From: Cunninghamia lanceolata
Taxonomy: Eukaryota > Streptophyta > Pinopsida > Cupressales > Cupressaceae
DNA length: 64,000 bases
Direction: 5' to 3'
Assembly (NCBI GenBank): GCA_027924645.1
Contig: BSBN01000213.1
Location: 31,622,501 to 31,686,500 of the forward strand
The first letter of the stretch is position 1. Every line of letters starts with the position of its first letter. Made by a program: the position numbers and the translations under genes. Below are positions 35,585 through 46,883 of this stretch, one piece after another. The notes below the pieces were generated by a model. The model was given only the letters and a program-made list of their open reading frames with translations. It was not told where the DNA came from and did not search any database.

Positions 35585-36870
35585 TTATCCAATTTGCTCT
35601 TTTTTCAATGATTCACCCTCCATAATGTATTCTCTTACACTAGGATGAGCCACTAATATCAGAATCTTATTCCCTGTGACCATATGTCTGAATTTCTTAA
35701 GGGCTTTTACCATGGCATATGCCTGTTTCTCCACAAAATTGTATCTAGCCTCATATTCCCTGAGAGTCCTAGAGAAAAAGGCTATTGGATGTTCTCCTTC
35801 TTGCTGATCATCTTTTTGGGTTAAAACAGCAGCCACGCTGAATTCTCCTCCATACACATACATGATGAAAGACTTAGAAAAGTCTAGGTTTCTGATTACC
35901 GGGGCTGTTGAAATGGCTCTTTTGATTTCTTCAAAAGCCTGCCTCCCCTCTACACTCCATTTGAAAACCAGGTCCTTTAGCAACAGTGTCATTGGTCTTA
36001 TTAGACCTGCAAAGTCAGATATGAACCGGCTAACAAAATTGATCTTCCCTAGAAAGGATTGAACTGCTTTCTTATTGACTGGCAGAGATAGATTCATTAT
36101 GGCAGTGACTCTCTCTGGATCAATAGAGACTCCTTCCTTTGACACTATTTGCCCTAACAATTTACCCTGAGGTACTGCAAAGATACACTTCTTGGGATTC
36201 AGGGATATTCCAAACTCTTGGCATTTCTTAAAAACGGCCTCTACATGGTCAAAATGATCTACACCATTTTTAGAGAAAATAGTGAGGTCATCTAGATAAA
36301 TCAAAATGATTTTGTTTATAAGTTCCCCAAATGCTACATCCATGGCCCTCTGAAAAGTGGCTCCAGCATTTGAAAGGCCAAAAGGCATCTTAGCATATGC
36401 AAATGTTCCCCATTTTGTAGTGAATGTAGTCTTCTGCTAGTCTTCATCAGCCAACCAAATCTAATTGTATCCAAAGAAGCCATCCAGCAAAGAAATCTCT
36501 CTGATCCAGCCACAGTTTGTAAAATTTGTTTCATAGAGGGCAGGGGATAATGATCTTTCAAAGATGCTCTATTTAGATCCCTGAAATCCACACAGAGTCT
36601 TATGTCACCATTCTTTTTTCTTACTGACACTAGGTTTGATACCCAGGTTGAGTGCTTGATTGGAAAAATAATTTTTGATTCTAAGAGCTTGTGCAACTCA
36701 TCCACCATTAGAGGTTCAATTCTAGGATTCACTGGCCTTTGCTTCTGTCTGACTGGTTTAGATCCTTCAGTCAGTTCTATGGTGTGCTGAATGATATCTC
36801 TATTGTAGCCATGGAGGTCTTCATAGGTCCAGGCAATCACCCTATCATATCTTTCACATAAATCAATCAA
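35585..36870 (-). pseudogene. E2 reverse transcriptase and linked RNase H
   Basis: The first part (36870-36490) holds the RT start, with VSVRKKNGDIRLCVDFRDLN and DHYPLP. A frameshift near 36490 interrupts the palm region around the GYNQI motif. The second frame (36388-35585) begins MPFGLSNAGATFQ and has the catalytic YLDD, then the connection domain and an RNase H in which SFIMYVYGG stands where the family has a catalytic Asp. RNase H continues through FFSRTL and KQAYAMVKALKKFRH. The first frame is in phase with gag, protease and the extra RNase H upstream. Confidence 0.92.
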
Positions 36871-37239
36871 CCTTTCCCTTTCTTGCTGGGTTGTAGAATT
36901 GCCAATCTTTAATTTTCTTCCTTCACTAACTTGGATTTCAGAATAATCTTCTTTATTTGCTTGAAACCTCTTCTTTTATAGGCTTACATCTTCTGGGTCG
37001 AATAAGTTTTCTAAGGTAATCAGTCCTTTAGGGAGCTTATTTGTCTTCAGTTGAATAATTTGGTCACCATACGCTTCTTCAATTTTAGGTTGCAACTGAT
37101 CAGCAAATTCTCCTGACTGTTGCAAAAATGAAAGTACTTGAAAATCATTTTCAAAAACTTGCCAATTTTGGTCGTTGTCTGGGATAGTTGGCCTCACTAT
37201 GATTTTGACTGACTCATTGTTGACTAGTAGATCAGTTGC

Positions 37240-37650
37240 TAGATCAAACTATGAACCAATCTGTGCCATTCTATCTGCCTCAGAATTTTGGGCTCTAGGG
37301 ACTACCTTAATATTGAAAGCTTCAAAACCATCTATTAGGTCCCAAATTCTGTGCCTATAGGATCTCATTCTTACATTTTTGGCTATTGCCTTTTCTCTAA
37401 TTTGTTTCACGACTAATTATGAATCTCCTCTCACTATCAGATTCTTTACTCCTTTTTTCTTTGCCAACATGAGTCCATGCACCAAGGATTCGTACTCAGC
37501 ATCATTATTGGTACAAGCAAACTGAAAGCGAATGGCTCTTAAAATTTTCTCACCATTTGGGGCAGTAAGGCAAATTCCTACACCAGCACCGTTTTTACTT
37601 CTAGCCCCATCAAAATTTAGAGTCCAGATTTCTGAGTCTTTTTCAGATTC
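37240..37650 (-). pseudogene. E2 additional (archaeal-type) RNase H upstream of RT
   Basis: This domain has all four acidic positions of an archaeal-type RNase H. They are Asp in LNFDGARSKNGAG, Glu in NNDAEYESLVHG, Asp in VRGDS, and Asp in NSEADRMAQ. One stop (TAA, where Gln is usual, followed by LVVKQI) interrupts it at about 37414. Tat-group Ty3 elements are known to carry a second RNase H of this type. In the Tat elements I know from flowering plants it follows the RT-linked RNase H and precedes integrase. Here it lies between protease and RT in the same phase as both, so the order looks original. Confidence 0.85.
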
Positions 37651-37654
37651 TTGA

Positions 37655-38337
37655 GTCTGATTAGGCTCTTCCCTTAAAACATTTGGGATCTCATGGTCTT
37701 CTTCAAATATGACATAAGTGCCTAAACCAGTAGAGTTATAATTTCCATAGGGATCACTTTGCATCATAGTCAACAATTGATTATTCTCTTCTTCCTGTTG
37801 GTCATGTTCAGTCCAGTCACCTAACTCTTCAACAAAAATTCTCTCTTCTTTATTCAACATAGCATGAGCTGCTTCTAATTTTGGGGTTGGTTCATTTGTG
37901 ATATGGTATTTTGATAATGGCTCAAACAGTATTTTCATTTTTGTCCCATATTTGGTTCTCAAAATGAGGTGTGACCAATCTAGTGACATGTAACCTCCTA
38001 TCTTGGCTGTGAAATCTCTAGATAAGCATAGACCAAATACAGGGGGAATATCTATGACTACCACATCCTGGTTTACAATTATATTAGGGCAAGTATATAA
38101 TTGCAATGGGAGTTGTTTAATTTTCCCTATTGTTTGCATAGATTTCTCATCCAACTACATAACTCCTCTTGTGAGTGGTTCATACTTTATTTTTAAAGCA
38201 TCTGCTATTTGCTTTGGCATGACTATAGTACTAGCCCCAGAGTCTATCATTGCATTATGCAACAGTTTCTTCCCAACTATTAGAGTCAAATAAAAGGGAT
38301 CTGGTTTAGATTTACCTACCTCAGGTGCATTGTTCAA
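37655..38337 (-). pseudogene. E2 aspartic protease and linker
   Basis: The retropepsin active site AMIDSGASTIVMP lies at about 38260, within a frame in phase with gag. A stop (TAG) falls at about 38152 after RGVM. The protease C-terminal half follows (VVVIDIPPVFGLCLSRDF, DWSHLIL), then an acidic linker of about 100 residues leading into the extra RNase H. The protease would cut the polyprotein into its working parts. Confidence 0.85.
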
Positions 38338-38373
38338 CAGGGCTGTTGTCTGCAGAGGTACAGTATCTTTGAG

Positions 38374-40206
38374 CTACAGCTTTTCTTTATCAACAGATCC
38401 TCCTTTAGCACCAGTATGTTTAAGAACTTCTTGGCCTTGCAGAGCCTCTTGCAACAGTGTCTTATGCTCAGGAATAGCTAGCATGCCCCAGATTGATACA
38501 TGCGCTGGTGTTCTTTTTAGCTGATCCACTATATTCACAGGTCCTAATGCTTGGGCCTTTGAGTAATAAGGGTATCTTGACTTTTCTTGGACTTGTCCTG
38601 AGACTACTTGATTCTGCACATGCTGAGGCGTTTCTTGTCTAGAGACTGTGTTCTGGTGGCTTTGAAATGGAGGAGCTCCCATGAGCTCATTATTAGTGAC
38701 TTTAGGTTGTTCCATCATTCTCCTTTTTGCTCTGGTATAGTAATCTGATTGTACCAATGGCTTCTTGGAAGTAGATGCTTCATTCAAGAACACCGAATCT
38801 TCCTCTTCAATCCATGAGAATAAAGCATGCTCAGGGGCTATCTCCTCCTCCTGTTGTAAGGACATCCCTTGCATCTGGGCCACCAGAACTGCATTTTGTA
38901 CACTAGGAGACTGATATTGTGAAGTGTTAGAAGTTGCAAATTGTCCTTCTAATCCTCTCTGTTCTGCTATCTTCTGCTGTAAATTTCCTCTAGGGCAATC
39001 TCTAGGCATATGGGCATTATTGCAAGGAAAACACCAAGCATTTGTGCCATTTGCAAAATTATTTTGCCCTAGAACAATTTCTCTATTGGGATTAGGAGGA
39101 ACAGTCTGTAGAGGTGTAGGGACTGTGACTAATTGGTTTGATGGCTGAGGATTAGCCTGCCTTTGAGGGCCTTGATATTGATTTCGCTGAAAGGGAGGTC
39201 TATTTCCCTGGTAACCTTGATAAGGGGGCTTTGGATAAGGATTTTGTTGCCTCTTTAGATTAATTATCTCATTCGAAAAGGTCCTTAAAATGTTCTTGAC
39301 ATCATCCATTTCAGATGATTGAACAGGGGCAGTTACTTTAGCAGGTTGCTGAGGAAATGAATACATAGACATAGGTGGGGTTATAGGATTAGGAACTTCT
39401 TGAGGCAAAGGTAAGGTAATTTCTGGGAACATGGGCATAGGAGGCCTTGGGGGCAGCTTTCCAACATCTATTAAATTATTTTCAGCCTTGACTGCCAACT
39501 CATAAGCTTCTGGTAGTGTCTGACCTCCAAGAGACTGAATCATCACTGATATATCTGAGTTTAAAGCTTTAAGGTAAAACACAATAGCCATACCTGGTAA
39601 TGGTCTTGCTGTAGCAGGAATCCTTTCCCAAGTCTTTTAAAATCTTGAATTGAAATCAGTCATTGCCTCTTGAGGTGCCCTTTTGATAGTGATCAATTGT
39701 TGCAGCAAAGAAGATTTATCACCCTTTTCTTTAAATCTTTCAAAGAAGGCATCACCAAGCTAATCCCAGGTGGATATTGTGTTTGGGGTTAGAGATCTAT
39801 ACCAGTCCAGAGCCTTTCCCTTGAAAGAAGCTGCTAACAGTCTTATAGCCACATTTTGTTGAGTGATAACATGTACTGCACAGATATCAGATACATCTTG
39901 TAGGTGCTCTTCAGGTGTCTTGAAATCTTCCCCACTAAATTTGGGCAGAGCCTTCAGAGCATTAGCAGGAATAGCATCCCAAGTGGTTGGTGGTATTGGA
40001 AGAATCAGAGAACTGCCAGTGTTCCAATTTGCATAATTTCTTGGGGCTATAGGTGCTCCCATATTTACTCTTGGTGCTGCTACAAACTGATTCACTCTTC
40101 TCCTTGGATTAGCTATCAGTGGTGGCAAAAGAATGCCTGGTCTAGCAGCAGATTGAGCTCTTGTTACAGGTCCACAGCTCTGACTTCCTGTGGCTTCTTG
40201 GCTCAT
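38374..40206 (-). pseudogene. E2 gag, Tat type
   Basis: Two open stretches in one phase (40206-39760 and 39591-38374) are joined across stops at about 39757 and 39620. The capsid domain spans about 40080-39480, with ALPKFSGEDFKTPEEHL, RLLAASFKGKALDWY and FYLKALNSDI. A Pro/Gln/Asn-rich middle follows, then one zinc knuckle-like segment (CFPCNNAHMPRDC) near 39030, and a long polar tail. The start at 40206 lies about 55 bp inside the LTR, normal for gag. The frame goes on into protease without a shift. Confidence 0.88.
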
Positions 40207-40232
40207 ACAATCTTGACAAAAACTTCAAGAAA

Positions 40233-40260
40233 TGGTCCCACTGGGCGTGCCAAAAACTGT
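40233..40260 (-). other. E2 primer-site region
   Basis: The plus strand reads TGGTCCCACTGGGCGTGCC then AAAAACTGT, directly before the LTR start TGATGTGTAA. It is almost the same as the block beside the E0 LTR at 11629-11657. It fixes 40261 as the inner edge of the E2 5' LTR. Confidence 0.65.
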
Positions 40261-40841
40261 TGATGTGTAAAATTGCGCAGGTTCCAACACCAACATGGGA
40301 AGTTTCAGGAATGTGGGACTTGCTACCTGAAATAACCTCCAGATTTTAAAGAAGCTGGATCTTCTCTTTCTTAAATGGGTTATAGGGAAAAAGGTAGAAA
40401 CTAACAGAATTACAGATACAATGAAAGCAAATCTATCTATGGCGATGCGCCTGAATAAAGTGTTTCTCTCAACTAAGCACAGTGAAACTATCCTCAAGAT
40501 TCAGTCACATTAAAGAGCAGATTATGCATGATTAACATAAACAGATGAAATGAATAAAATCAAAGGCTCACAACCAGACAATTTGCAATGACACAAAAAA
40601 TATCAACCAAGGCACAGAACTCAATTTTTCTCATCAATTTTCCAGCAACATAAGAGGCACAGATACATGCACAGTTACATCCACTTTCTGAATCAAGAAT
40701 AACAAAATAAAGGCAAATGATATTCACTGGTCACAGCAAAAAGTCTCAAACTTCTCTCTTAAATCTCTGATAGAAAATATCTCTAGCAAAACTAGAATTC
40801 TAACTTCGAAAAAGAACTCCCAATTCATTACAAATGTCACA

Positions 40842-40850
40842 TATTTATAG
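40842..40850 (-). promoter_or_regulatory. TATA box of the E2 5' LTR
   Basis: CTATAAATA on the minus strand, at the junction between the motif-rich U3 and the R-U5 part. Confidence 0.6.
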
Positions 40851-41024
40851 CACAAGATCGACTCTAGATTGTCTGCAACAATCGAATCCCAACAGCCCAA
40901 CCGAACTGGACGTAACTGGAAGTCTCTGACAGAAAATAGATCTTTAAAATCTGCGACAGTTACATCCTCCTGCAAGCCTATTGGCTGTGACAAAACATAT
41001 GTGGCATACCTCCTCTTATAAGAA

Positions 41025-41850
41025 ACAGACACTTGGCGGCTTCCGCGCTCTTGAAACAATAAACTCCGTGACAGATGGCAGCGTCTGCGCGCACAACTTG
41101 AAACTCCTTTGTCTCTTGGGAAGAAACAGGAAAGCGACACTTGGCAGCTTCCGCAGCATTTAGAAACATATACGTGTCTTTATCCACTCCACTTTACTTG
41201 AATGTGTCTTTTATTCTCGGGTGGCCTTCGTAGGTGACAACTGTCGCAATCCGTGGCTTTGAAACTTTAAGAGACTGTTAGAAATGGGGCCCACTACTTC
41301 CCGCTCATTAGCTTCAAAGGGAGGAAAACAAGGATAGGTGGCGAAGTCCGCGCGCTCAATGAATTAATACGTGGCACTTTCCGCAACATTTGAAACATCA
41401 TTTGAAACTCAAGCAGAAGTCGACACATGTCAGGTTCCGCATCCTTTGAGAAACATTAAATACACCGGAGAAAGGGACAAACAGTTTTTATCTTTGGAGC
41501 CGGGTCCACCACGTGGCGCTCTCCGCATCACTTGATACTTAAACTGTGGCCCACCACCATCCTTCACGTAGCATCAAAAGATAAAGGAACCAACCTACGG
41601 AAGCTGACACTTGGCAAGCTCCGTAGCCACCACAAAAGACACATGGCTCCTTCTGCACTCACGCTGAAACTTTTAGAGAGTGCCTTCGCTGATGACACGT
41701 GGCGCCTTCTGCAGGGTTGAAACTTAAAACTGTATTGAAACATTTCCGCTACGTGGCACGCTCCGCTCCAAAGCTATAACTTAGAAACAAAAGTGCGGCT
41801 TGAACTGGGGCTCGACACTTGGCAGGTTCCGCGGCTCTGGCAAAATGAAA
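41025..41850 (-). promoter_or_regulatory. Array of G-box-like repeats in E2 U3
   Basis: About twelve degenerate copies of a unit close to GACACKTGGCAGSTTCCGC recur every 50-80 bp, usually followed by TTGAAAC. Clear examples lie near 41030, 41130, 41370, 41420, 41510, 41605, 41695, 41752 and 41815. Two contain a full CACGTG (near 41513 and 41697), and others have ACGTGGC. These cores are bound by plant bZIP and bHLH factors, including those of abscisic-acid signalling. The repeated spacing suggests amplification within the promoter half. Confidence 0.6.
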
Positions 41851-41945
41851 CCCTCACAACCACTCTCAGAAACATTTACAGACACGGAACTGTAACCCGC
41901 GAGTGCACTGCGACTGATACAAAATGTAGAGTATTTTACTCTACA

Positions 41946-42373
41946 GTTTCAAGATCCAAAGCCTTTTTAATAGCTTCCTATAGAGAGGTAGGGTTGAAAG
42001 CCTTTACTAATCCTCTAAGAGGTTCAACTAAGCCTTCATTGAACAATACCACAAGCTTCCTTTCCGACACATTTGGCACCATCACTGAAAGCTTCCGAAA
42101 ATCAGCAACATAGGCATCAACTATATGTGTTTGTTTGAGTTGATATAACATACACTCCTGGTATATGTTCGGCTCTGTATGTTTTTTGCTTGTATTTTTT
42201 GTGTTTCCTATAGAGAGGTAGGGTTGAAAGCCTTTACTAATCCTCTAAGAGGTTCAACTAAGCCTTCATTGAACAATACCACAAGCTTCCTTTCCGACAC
42301 ATCTGGTACCATCACTGAAAGCTTCTGAAAATCAGCAACATAGGCATCAACTATATGTGTTTGTTTGAGTTGA
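41946..42373 (-). pseudogene. E1 gag, C-terminal side, tandemly duplicated
   Basis: On the minus strand the sequence from 42373 reads QLKQTHIVDAYVADFQKLS and on to LFNEGLVEPLRGLV and FNPTSL, the second half of a Ty3 gag capsid domain. It continues at 41975-41946 with EAIKKALDLE. It directly completes the gag piece at 43787-44471 once the inserted LTR is removed. A 230-bp tandem duplication gives two copies of this part. The frame ends at 41945 where the E2 LTR begins. The rest of E1 pol is absent. Confidence 0.8.
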
Positions 42374-42434
42374 TGTAACATACACTCCTGGTATATGTTC
42401 TGCTCTGTATGTTTTTTGCTTGTATTTTTTGTGT
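41975..42434. repeat. 230-bp tandem duplication across gag and LTR end
   Basis: Unit 1 (41975-42204) and unit 2 (42205-42434) are nearly identical, both starting TTCCTATAGAGAGGTAGG. Each holds part of E1 gag plus the first 60 bp of the LTR inserted beside it. The duplication therefore happened after that LTR arrived. Confidence 0.9.
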
Positions 42435-43786
42435 TTTTTGTTGTTTGATGTTTAGGGTTTTATGGGGTTTTCTTGCATGTTATGATATTGCATTGATAAC
42501 ATGACATATGAAGCAAAGATTGAAAACCTAGAAAAACTACAACAAATATCAAAGAAATATTGAAGACCCAAATAATATTATGGCAGAATATGAATGACAA
42601 TGACATACCCAGATGGAGATCTTCAACTTCGTAAATATGCTGACGGAGGACCAACAACATGAATCCTCAGAAACCACTCCAAACTCATCAACAGATGTAG
42701 AAATGTTTTTACAATCAAGTACAATGGTATTCCCAAACCTAAGCAATCCAAATGGCAAGTATGGCAGTTGTAATAGAGACTGGAATGCTTTCCTCCAAGA
42801 CCACGACCCTCCTAGTACAATACGGCCCAGCTATGTGGAATAAACTGCAGATAGCAATGTAAAAATCTCTGAAAATGTCACTATGTCTGCTGCATATCAA
42901 TCACTCAACCAACGCCATGAAGAAGAGCTTCAAAATCAGTCCAAAATGCATTCAAAGAACCATCAAAGAAGGTACGGCCAGCCTTAGGGAAGTACGGCCT
43001 GTGTAATAGAGCTGCAAACAGCAATGAACTCAACCTAAATTACTCAATCTGCTCCTCCAATAAGCATTCACCAGAAGACACCAAAAATCTGGCCATGATA
43101 ATGTCCTTCCGGCACCAATACTTCACCAAAATCACTTGAATGAAAGCTCAAATGAAGCCTCTGAAATGAAGCTCCTCCAATCCTCTCCTGATGCAATCTT
43201 TCATGCACGAAGAAAGGGACTAATGCAGGGGTTTTCGTCCCAACATAGCCATGAACAAACCCTAGAGCCAAGCTCAAACCCAATGCACGAGAAAACTCAA
43301 TATGAGAGCAAAAATCAATAATCTTAGCATATGCAAAAATGAGCTCCTTCTGCCTTTTTGTTTCTTCTCCTTTCCCCAATGCTCCAAGAGGGATATATAT
43401 ATATTTTTTAATTAACTCCTTATGTCCCCTTTATCACCTTGGGCACTCATCTCCTAGGCATGTCACTTTTTAAGTTGCAACTTCATTTTATAAAATGACT
43501 TAATATTATAACATAAGTTATATTATGTCTAATAAAATAACATAAGTTAAATCTTCAATTTAACTTATATTATATCCAATAAAGCTTAGACATTTCGAAA
43601 CCATCAACTCCCATGCCATGACCATCGACCACTGCCTTGCCAATAATAGCAAGTGCCCGGGTCACGACTTACTATAAATAGTAAATACCTGAATTGACCT
43701 CCTAACCATTGTTATTAGCCTACGAAAGTCATGTGACAGGCTAATCTCCACCCTCTGTGTGACTGGGCTAAATGGGGGACATTACA
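42374..43786 (-). repeat. LTR inserted in E1 gag, with target duplication
   Basis: This 1413-bp segment runs from TGTAACATACAC to GGGGGACATTACA. It is flanked by GTTGA (42369-42373) and ATTGA (43787-43791), a 5-bp duplication with one change. Removing it rejoins the gag codons for Ala-Gln-Leu-Lys-Gln. A TATA-rich stretch at 43393-43405 suggests minus orientation. No internal region or second LTR is present, so it is probably a solo LTR. The minus-strand frame at 43068-43379 lies in its transcribed part and has no recognised motif. Confidence 0.8.
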
Positions 43787-44600
43787 ATTGAGCTAATTCT
43801 CGAAAATGAATTTCCAGGTCAACTCTATCAAATCTCTCAATCAACCTATTATTGAACTCAGCATAAGTGTGTATATGATTGTGTCCATGAGTGATCAACC
43901 CATGATACCACCACTCATGTGCTACACCTTCAAGATGAAGGGTGGCAAATTTGATAGCTTCATCCTCCGTCAAAGGTCTCAATGATAAAAATGTGTCCAA
44001 TTTTTGTATACAAGAATGTGTTGTACACTTATTGGATCCATCATATGTAGGAAGTGTCAATTTCCCTAGTGCCTATTGGAGATCGCTTGGATTTGTCTGT
44101 GGCCTTATTTCAGCTCTTTGACCACCCTTGTTTTTCTTCAAACCCATAAAGTTAGTGCGTGTTATCGCCTCCCTAATTTCAATCGGTAAGAACCTATACT
44201 CCTCATAACTGGCTACTATGTCATCTGCTATGGATGTCTAAATCTGTGGCTCAACAACTGCTTCTTCTCTACAAATGAAATTGGGCTGGAAAAGTCTTGT
44301 AGCAAAACCAATGACCGTCCTCTGAGTGTTTTGGTGAATATTTGCCCCTGATGAACTGTCTTCCCCATTGGAAGATCTTTGTATATTATTATTTTGCATG
44401 GTAGAGACAAGTTGTGTCATCATGTTAGCTAATCTTTCTTGGCCTTGAACAAGTCTCAAACCGAGCATCATCTGTGTCCTTGTTAGTGTTACCCATTGCT
44501 TCTTTGTCTTTTCTGGGAATTTTTGTGCCTTACTGCCTTGTAATATTTTTCGGCTGATCCGGGTCTTTTCTTCTTTCCCTCTAATATCAATTCTCTGTCA
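43787..44600 (-). pseudogene. E1 gag, N-terminal side
   Basis: Two frames in different phases cover the leader (44471-44238) and the capsid start (44060-43787). The capsid start has LPTYDGSN, FATLHLEGVAHEWWYHG and LIERFDR and ends in ELAQL where the LTR cuts it. A short ATG-led frame near 44480 is shifted relative to the leader. The protein belongs to the same gag type as E3 at 56717 (compare YEWWHHG there). A leader stop falls at about 44235. Confidence 0.82.
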
Positions 44601-44661
44601 CTTCTATGCATGAAGTTGATTCTGTAAAAAACTAATCTCTACCCACAACTAGCAAGAAAAT

Positions 44662-44674
44662 GGCTCTGATACCA
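44662..44674 (-). other. E1 primer-binding site, initiator-Met tRNA type
   Basis: The minus strand reads TGGTATCAGAGCC one base inside the LTR, a perfect match to the common plant initiator-Met primer site. Confidence 0.92.
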
Positions 44675-44675
44675 T

Positions 44676-46069
44676 TGAAATATGCCTTTTAATGATTTTC
44701 TGATATTCTGATTTTTTTTGAATTTTTTATAAACATGTAATTTTAATAATCATGCAATATTTATTCTGAAAAAAAAAATCTGATTAAGATATTACTGAAA
44801 ATTATTTAAGGTACATTGGAACCTCTTTTATTTAATATCCACTCATCCATACAAAACATAGCTGAGATATTCAATAAATCTGAATTAAATAATAGAGCAC
44901 CTAATTGATATTGTTAATGCTTCAGATTGATACCTTTAAATAGTGCAACTCCCTTCCTTGATTGGTACGGCTTGCATATCTCATATATGATGAGGCGGCT
45001 GGGATTTTTGAGATTCCACGTCACCTTTTTTCTGAGTGCCTCCCTCTTTAGACTTATTTCTTCTACTTCAGGCTAGGGCAGTTGACTTTGAGGGTACCAC
45101 ACAACCCCATTTCCCATGGTTCCTTTCAAATAATATTTTGCAATCAACCTCTCAATCGATCCCCTTCTCCAAAGTATGGCCTACCTTCTATATGTTATAA
45201 TCATCTTTATTTAATATGAACTTCAAATGGTCTTCAAAATATGCACTGACTTCACTTAATAAATCTCACACCTCCAAAATATGTGCGAACGAGTTCCCTT
45301 GTGTACGGCCAACTAGAAATGGTACGGCCTATATATGGGTGATTTTGATTTTTATTAAGAGCTTCAAATATGGGGCTGGATTGGTATGACCACCTACAAT
45401 GACTTCTCCAATAATAATTTCTGAATTATTCTTGATAATAGAGATCCCTGCAAAATATATATATTATTTTCCTATTTGAATAAATTATCCATACAAACTT
45501 CTTGCATTCAGCCCAATGGTGATTTATGGGTGAAATCGCTCAAACAACCAAGTGGGTTTTCGTCCACAAAACTATTTGCCAATAGGGTTTTTGTCCTCTA
45601 GGAAAAAGTTGAACAATTTGTCCAAGCTTTACAAAATAAGGGTTTCTGGAATTTGATAATGAATAGAATGAATCTTCTTTTTCCATCAATTGTTTTTTAA
45701 TCCCTTTTCCATCCAAACCCTAAAAGTAATTAATATTGCTTTTAATTGAATATTCATCTTTTTCCAACTTATAACTATTAATTACCTTTTAGGTAATTAA
45801 TTTTTTTTTAATTGAATATTCACCCTTTTTTCCAACTTAGAATTATTATTTGCCTTTTTGGCCATGTATCCAATATTTACTTTTGGCCCCATTTAATAAT
45901 AATAAATAAAGTGTCATTTTTCCAAAGTTATAACTTAAAGTATTGTTTGGGACAACTTAATAAATTATTATTATGTTATTCCCCTTTTAAATCCCCCCTT
46001 TAGCCTACGGGGAATAAAAATAGGCTTTGGGTCCTTGACTTGATCTAATTCGAAAAAGGGGACATTACG
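44676..46069 (-). repeat. E1 5' LTR
   Basis: The LTR spans TGAAATATGCC to GGGGACATTACG on the plus strand; the last base is changed from the expected A. It is fixed by the primer site on its left. It contains GTACGGCC words also found in the LTR at 42374-43786. The 3' LTR of E1 is absent from the window. Confidence 0.75.
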
Positions 46070-46532
46070 CGGTAAACTTCCAAAATCAAGATCAATGTAA
46101 AGGAAGGGTGGATGATATGGTTTATATTTCCAACTATGCCTTTGTCATTTTACTTTTCCACGTAATGCATAGTAGAATCCGTAGGGTTTATTTCCTTTTT
46201 TTGTTTTAGTCCATCTCTCAAAATTGTTTTAAAAGAATGGTTGTTAAGAGTGTTAGTTAAAGTGATAGCTTGCCCAATTGGTGAAAAGTCGTTATTTGGA
46301 ACATATAGGCATATGGTTCAAAACTAGTAGATGATATTTTATGCACCATAAAGAATAAATGTCTATTCATTTGGGCGGTGTAAGGCCTATTTTTGTTCAC
46401 CCAAAATCACTTTTGGAGTTGGAGATTGTGTGAAGACTTAGTAGGATTATTATTAAATGGGGCCAAAAGTAAATATTGGATACATGGCCAAAAATGCAAA
46501 TAATAATTATAAGTTGGAAAAAAGGGTGAATA
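45809..46532. repeat. Inverted repeat of about 87 bp
   Basis: The E1 LTR segment 45809-45897 (through CCAACTTAGAATTATTATTT and GGCCATGTATCC) reappears in inverted form at 46446-46532 with very few differences. The arms are about 550 bp apart and could form a long hairpin in RNA. Confidence 0.85.
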
Positions 46533-46883
46533 TAGAGGAAGGGTGGATGATACGGTTTATATTTCCAACTATGCCCTTGTCATTTTGCTTTTCCACATGA
46601 TGCATAGTGGAGTCCATAGGGTTTATTTCATTTTTTGTTTTAGTCCATCTGTCAAAATTGTTTTAAAAGAATGGTTGTTAAGAGTGTTAGTTAAAAGTGA
46701 TAGCTTGCCCGATTGGTGAAAAGTCATTATTTGGAACATATAGGCGAATGGTTCAAAACTTGTAGATGATATTTTATGCACCATAAAGAATAAATGCCTA
46801 TCCATTTTGGGAGGTGTAAGGCCTATTTTTGTTCACCCAAAATCACTTTTGTAATTGGAGATTGTGTGAAGACTTAGTAGGAT
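46101..46883. repeat. Direct repeats of about 347 bp around the inverted LTR piece
   Basis: Copy 1 (46101-46447) and copy 2 (46536-46883) both run from AGGAAGGGTGGATGAT to GACTTAGTAGGAT and are very similar. The 88 bp between them is the inverted LTR piece. No coding potential was seen in either copy. Confidence 0.85.

Larger units (their letters stand above)
40261..41945 (-). repeat. E2 5' LTR
   Basis: The LTR starts TGATGTGTAAAATTG beside the primer region. On the minus strand its TATA box (CTATAAATA) is at 40842-40850, giving about 1.1 kb of U3 and 0.55 kb of R-U5. The outer edge is either CTGATACA at 41921 or the end of a short palindrome, TGTAGAGTA with its inverted copy three bases on, at 41925-41945. 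No matching LTR occurs at the other end of E2. Confidence 0.7.

Noticed and set aside
43068..43379. 103-codon minus-strand frame starting MGKGEETKRQ
   Set aside because: It lies in the transcribed part of an inserted LTR and has no recognised motif; a small leader frame is possible but unsupported.
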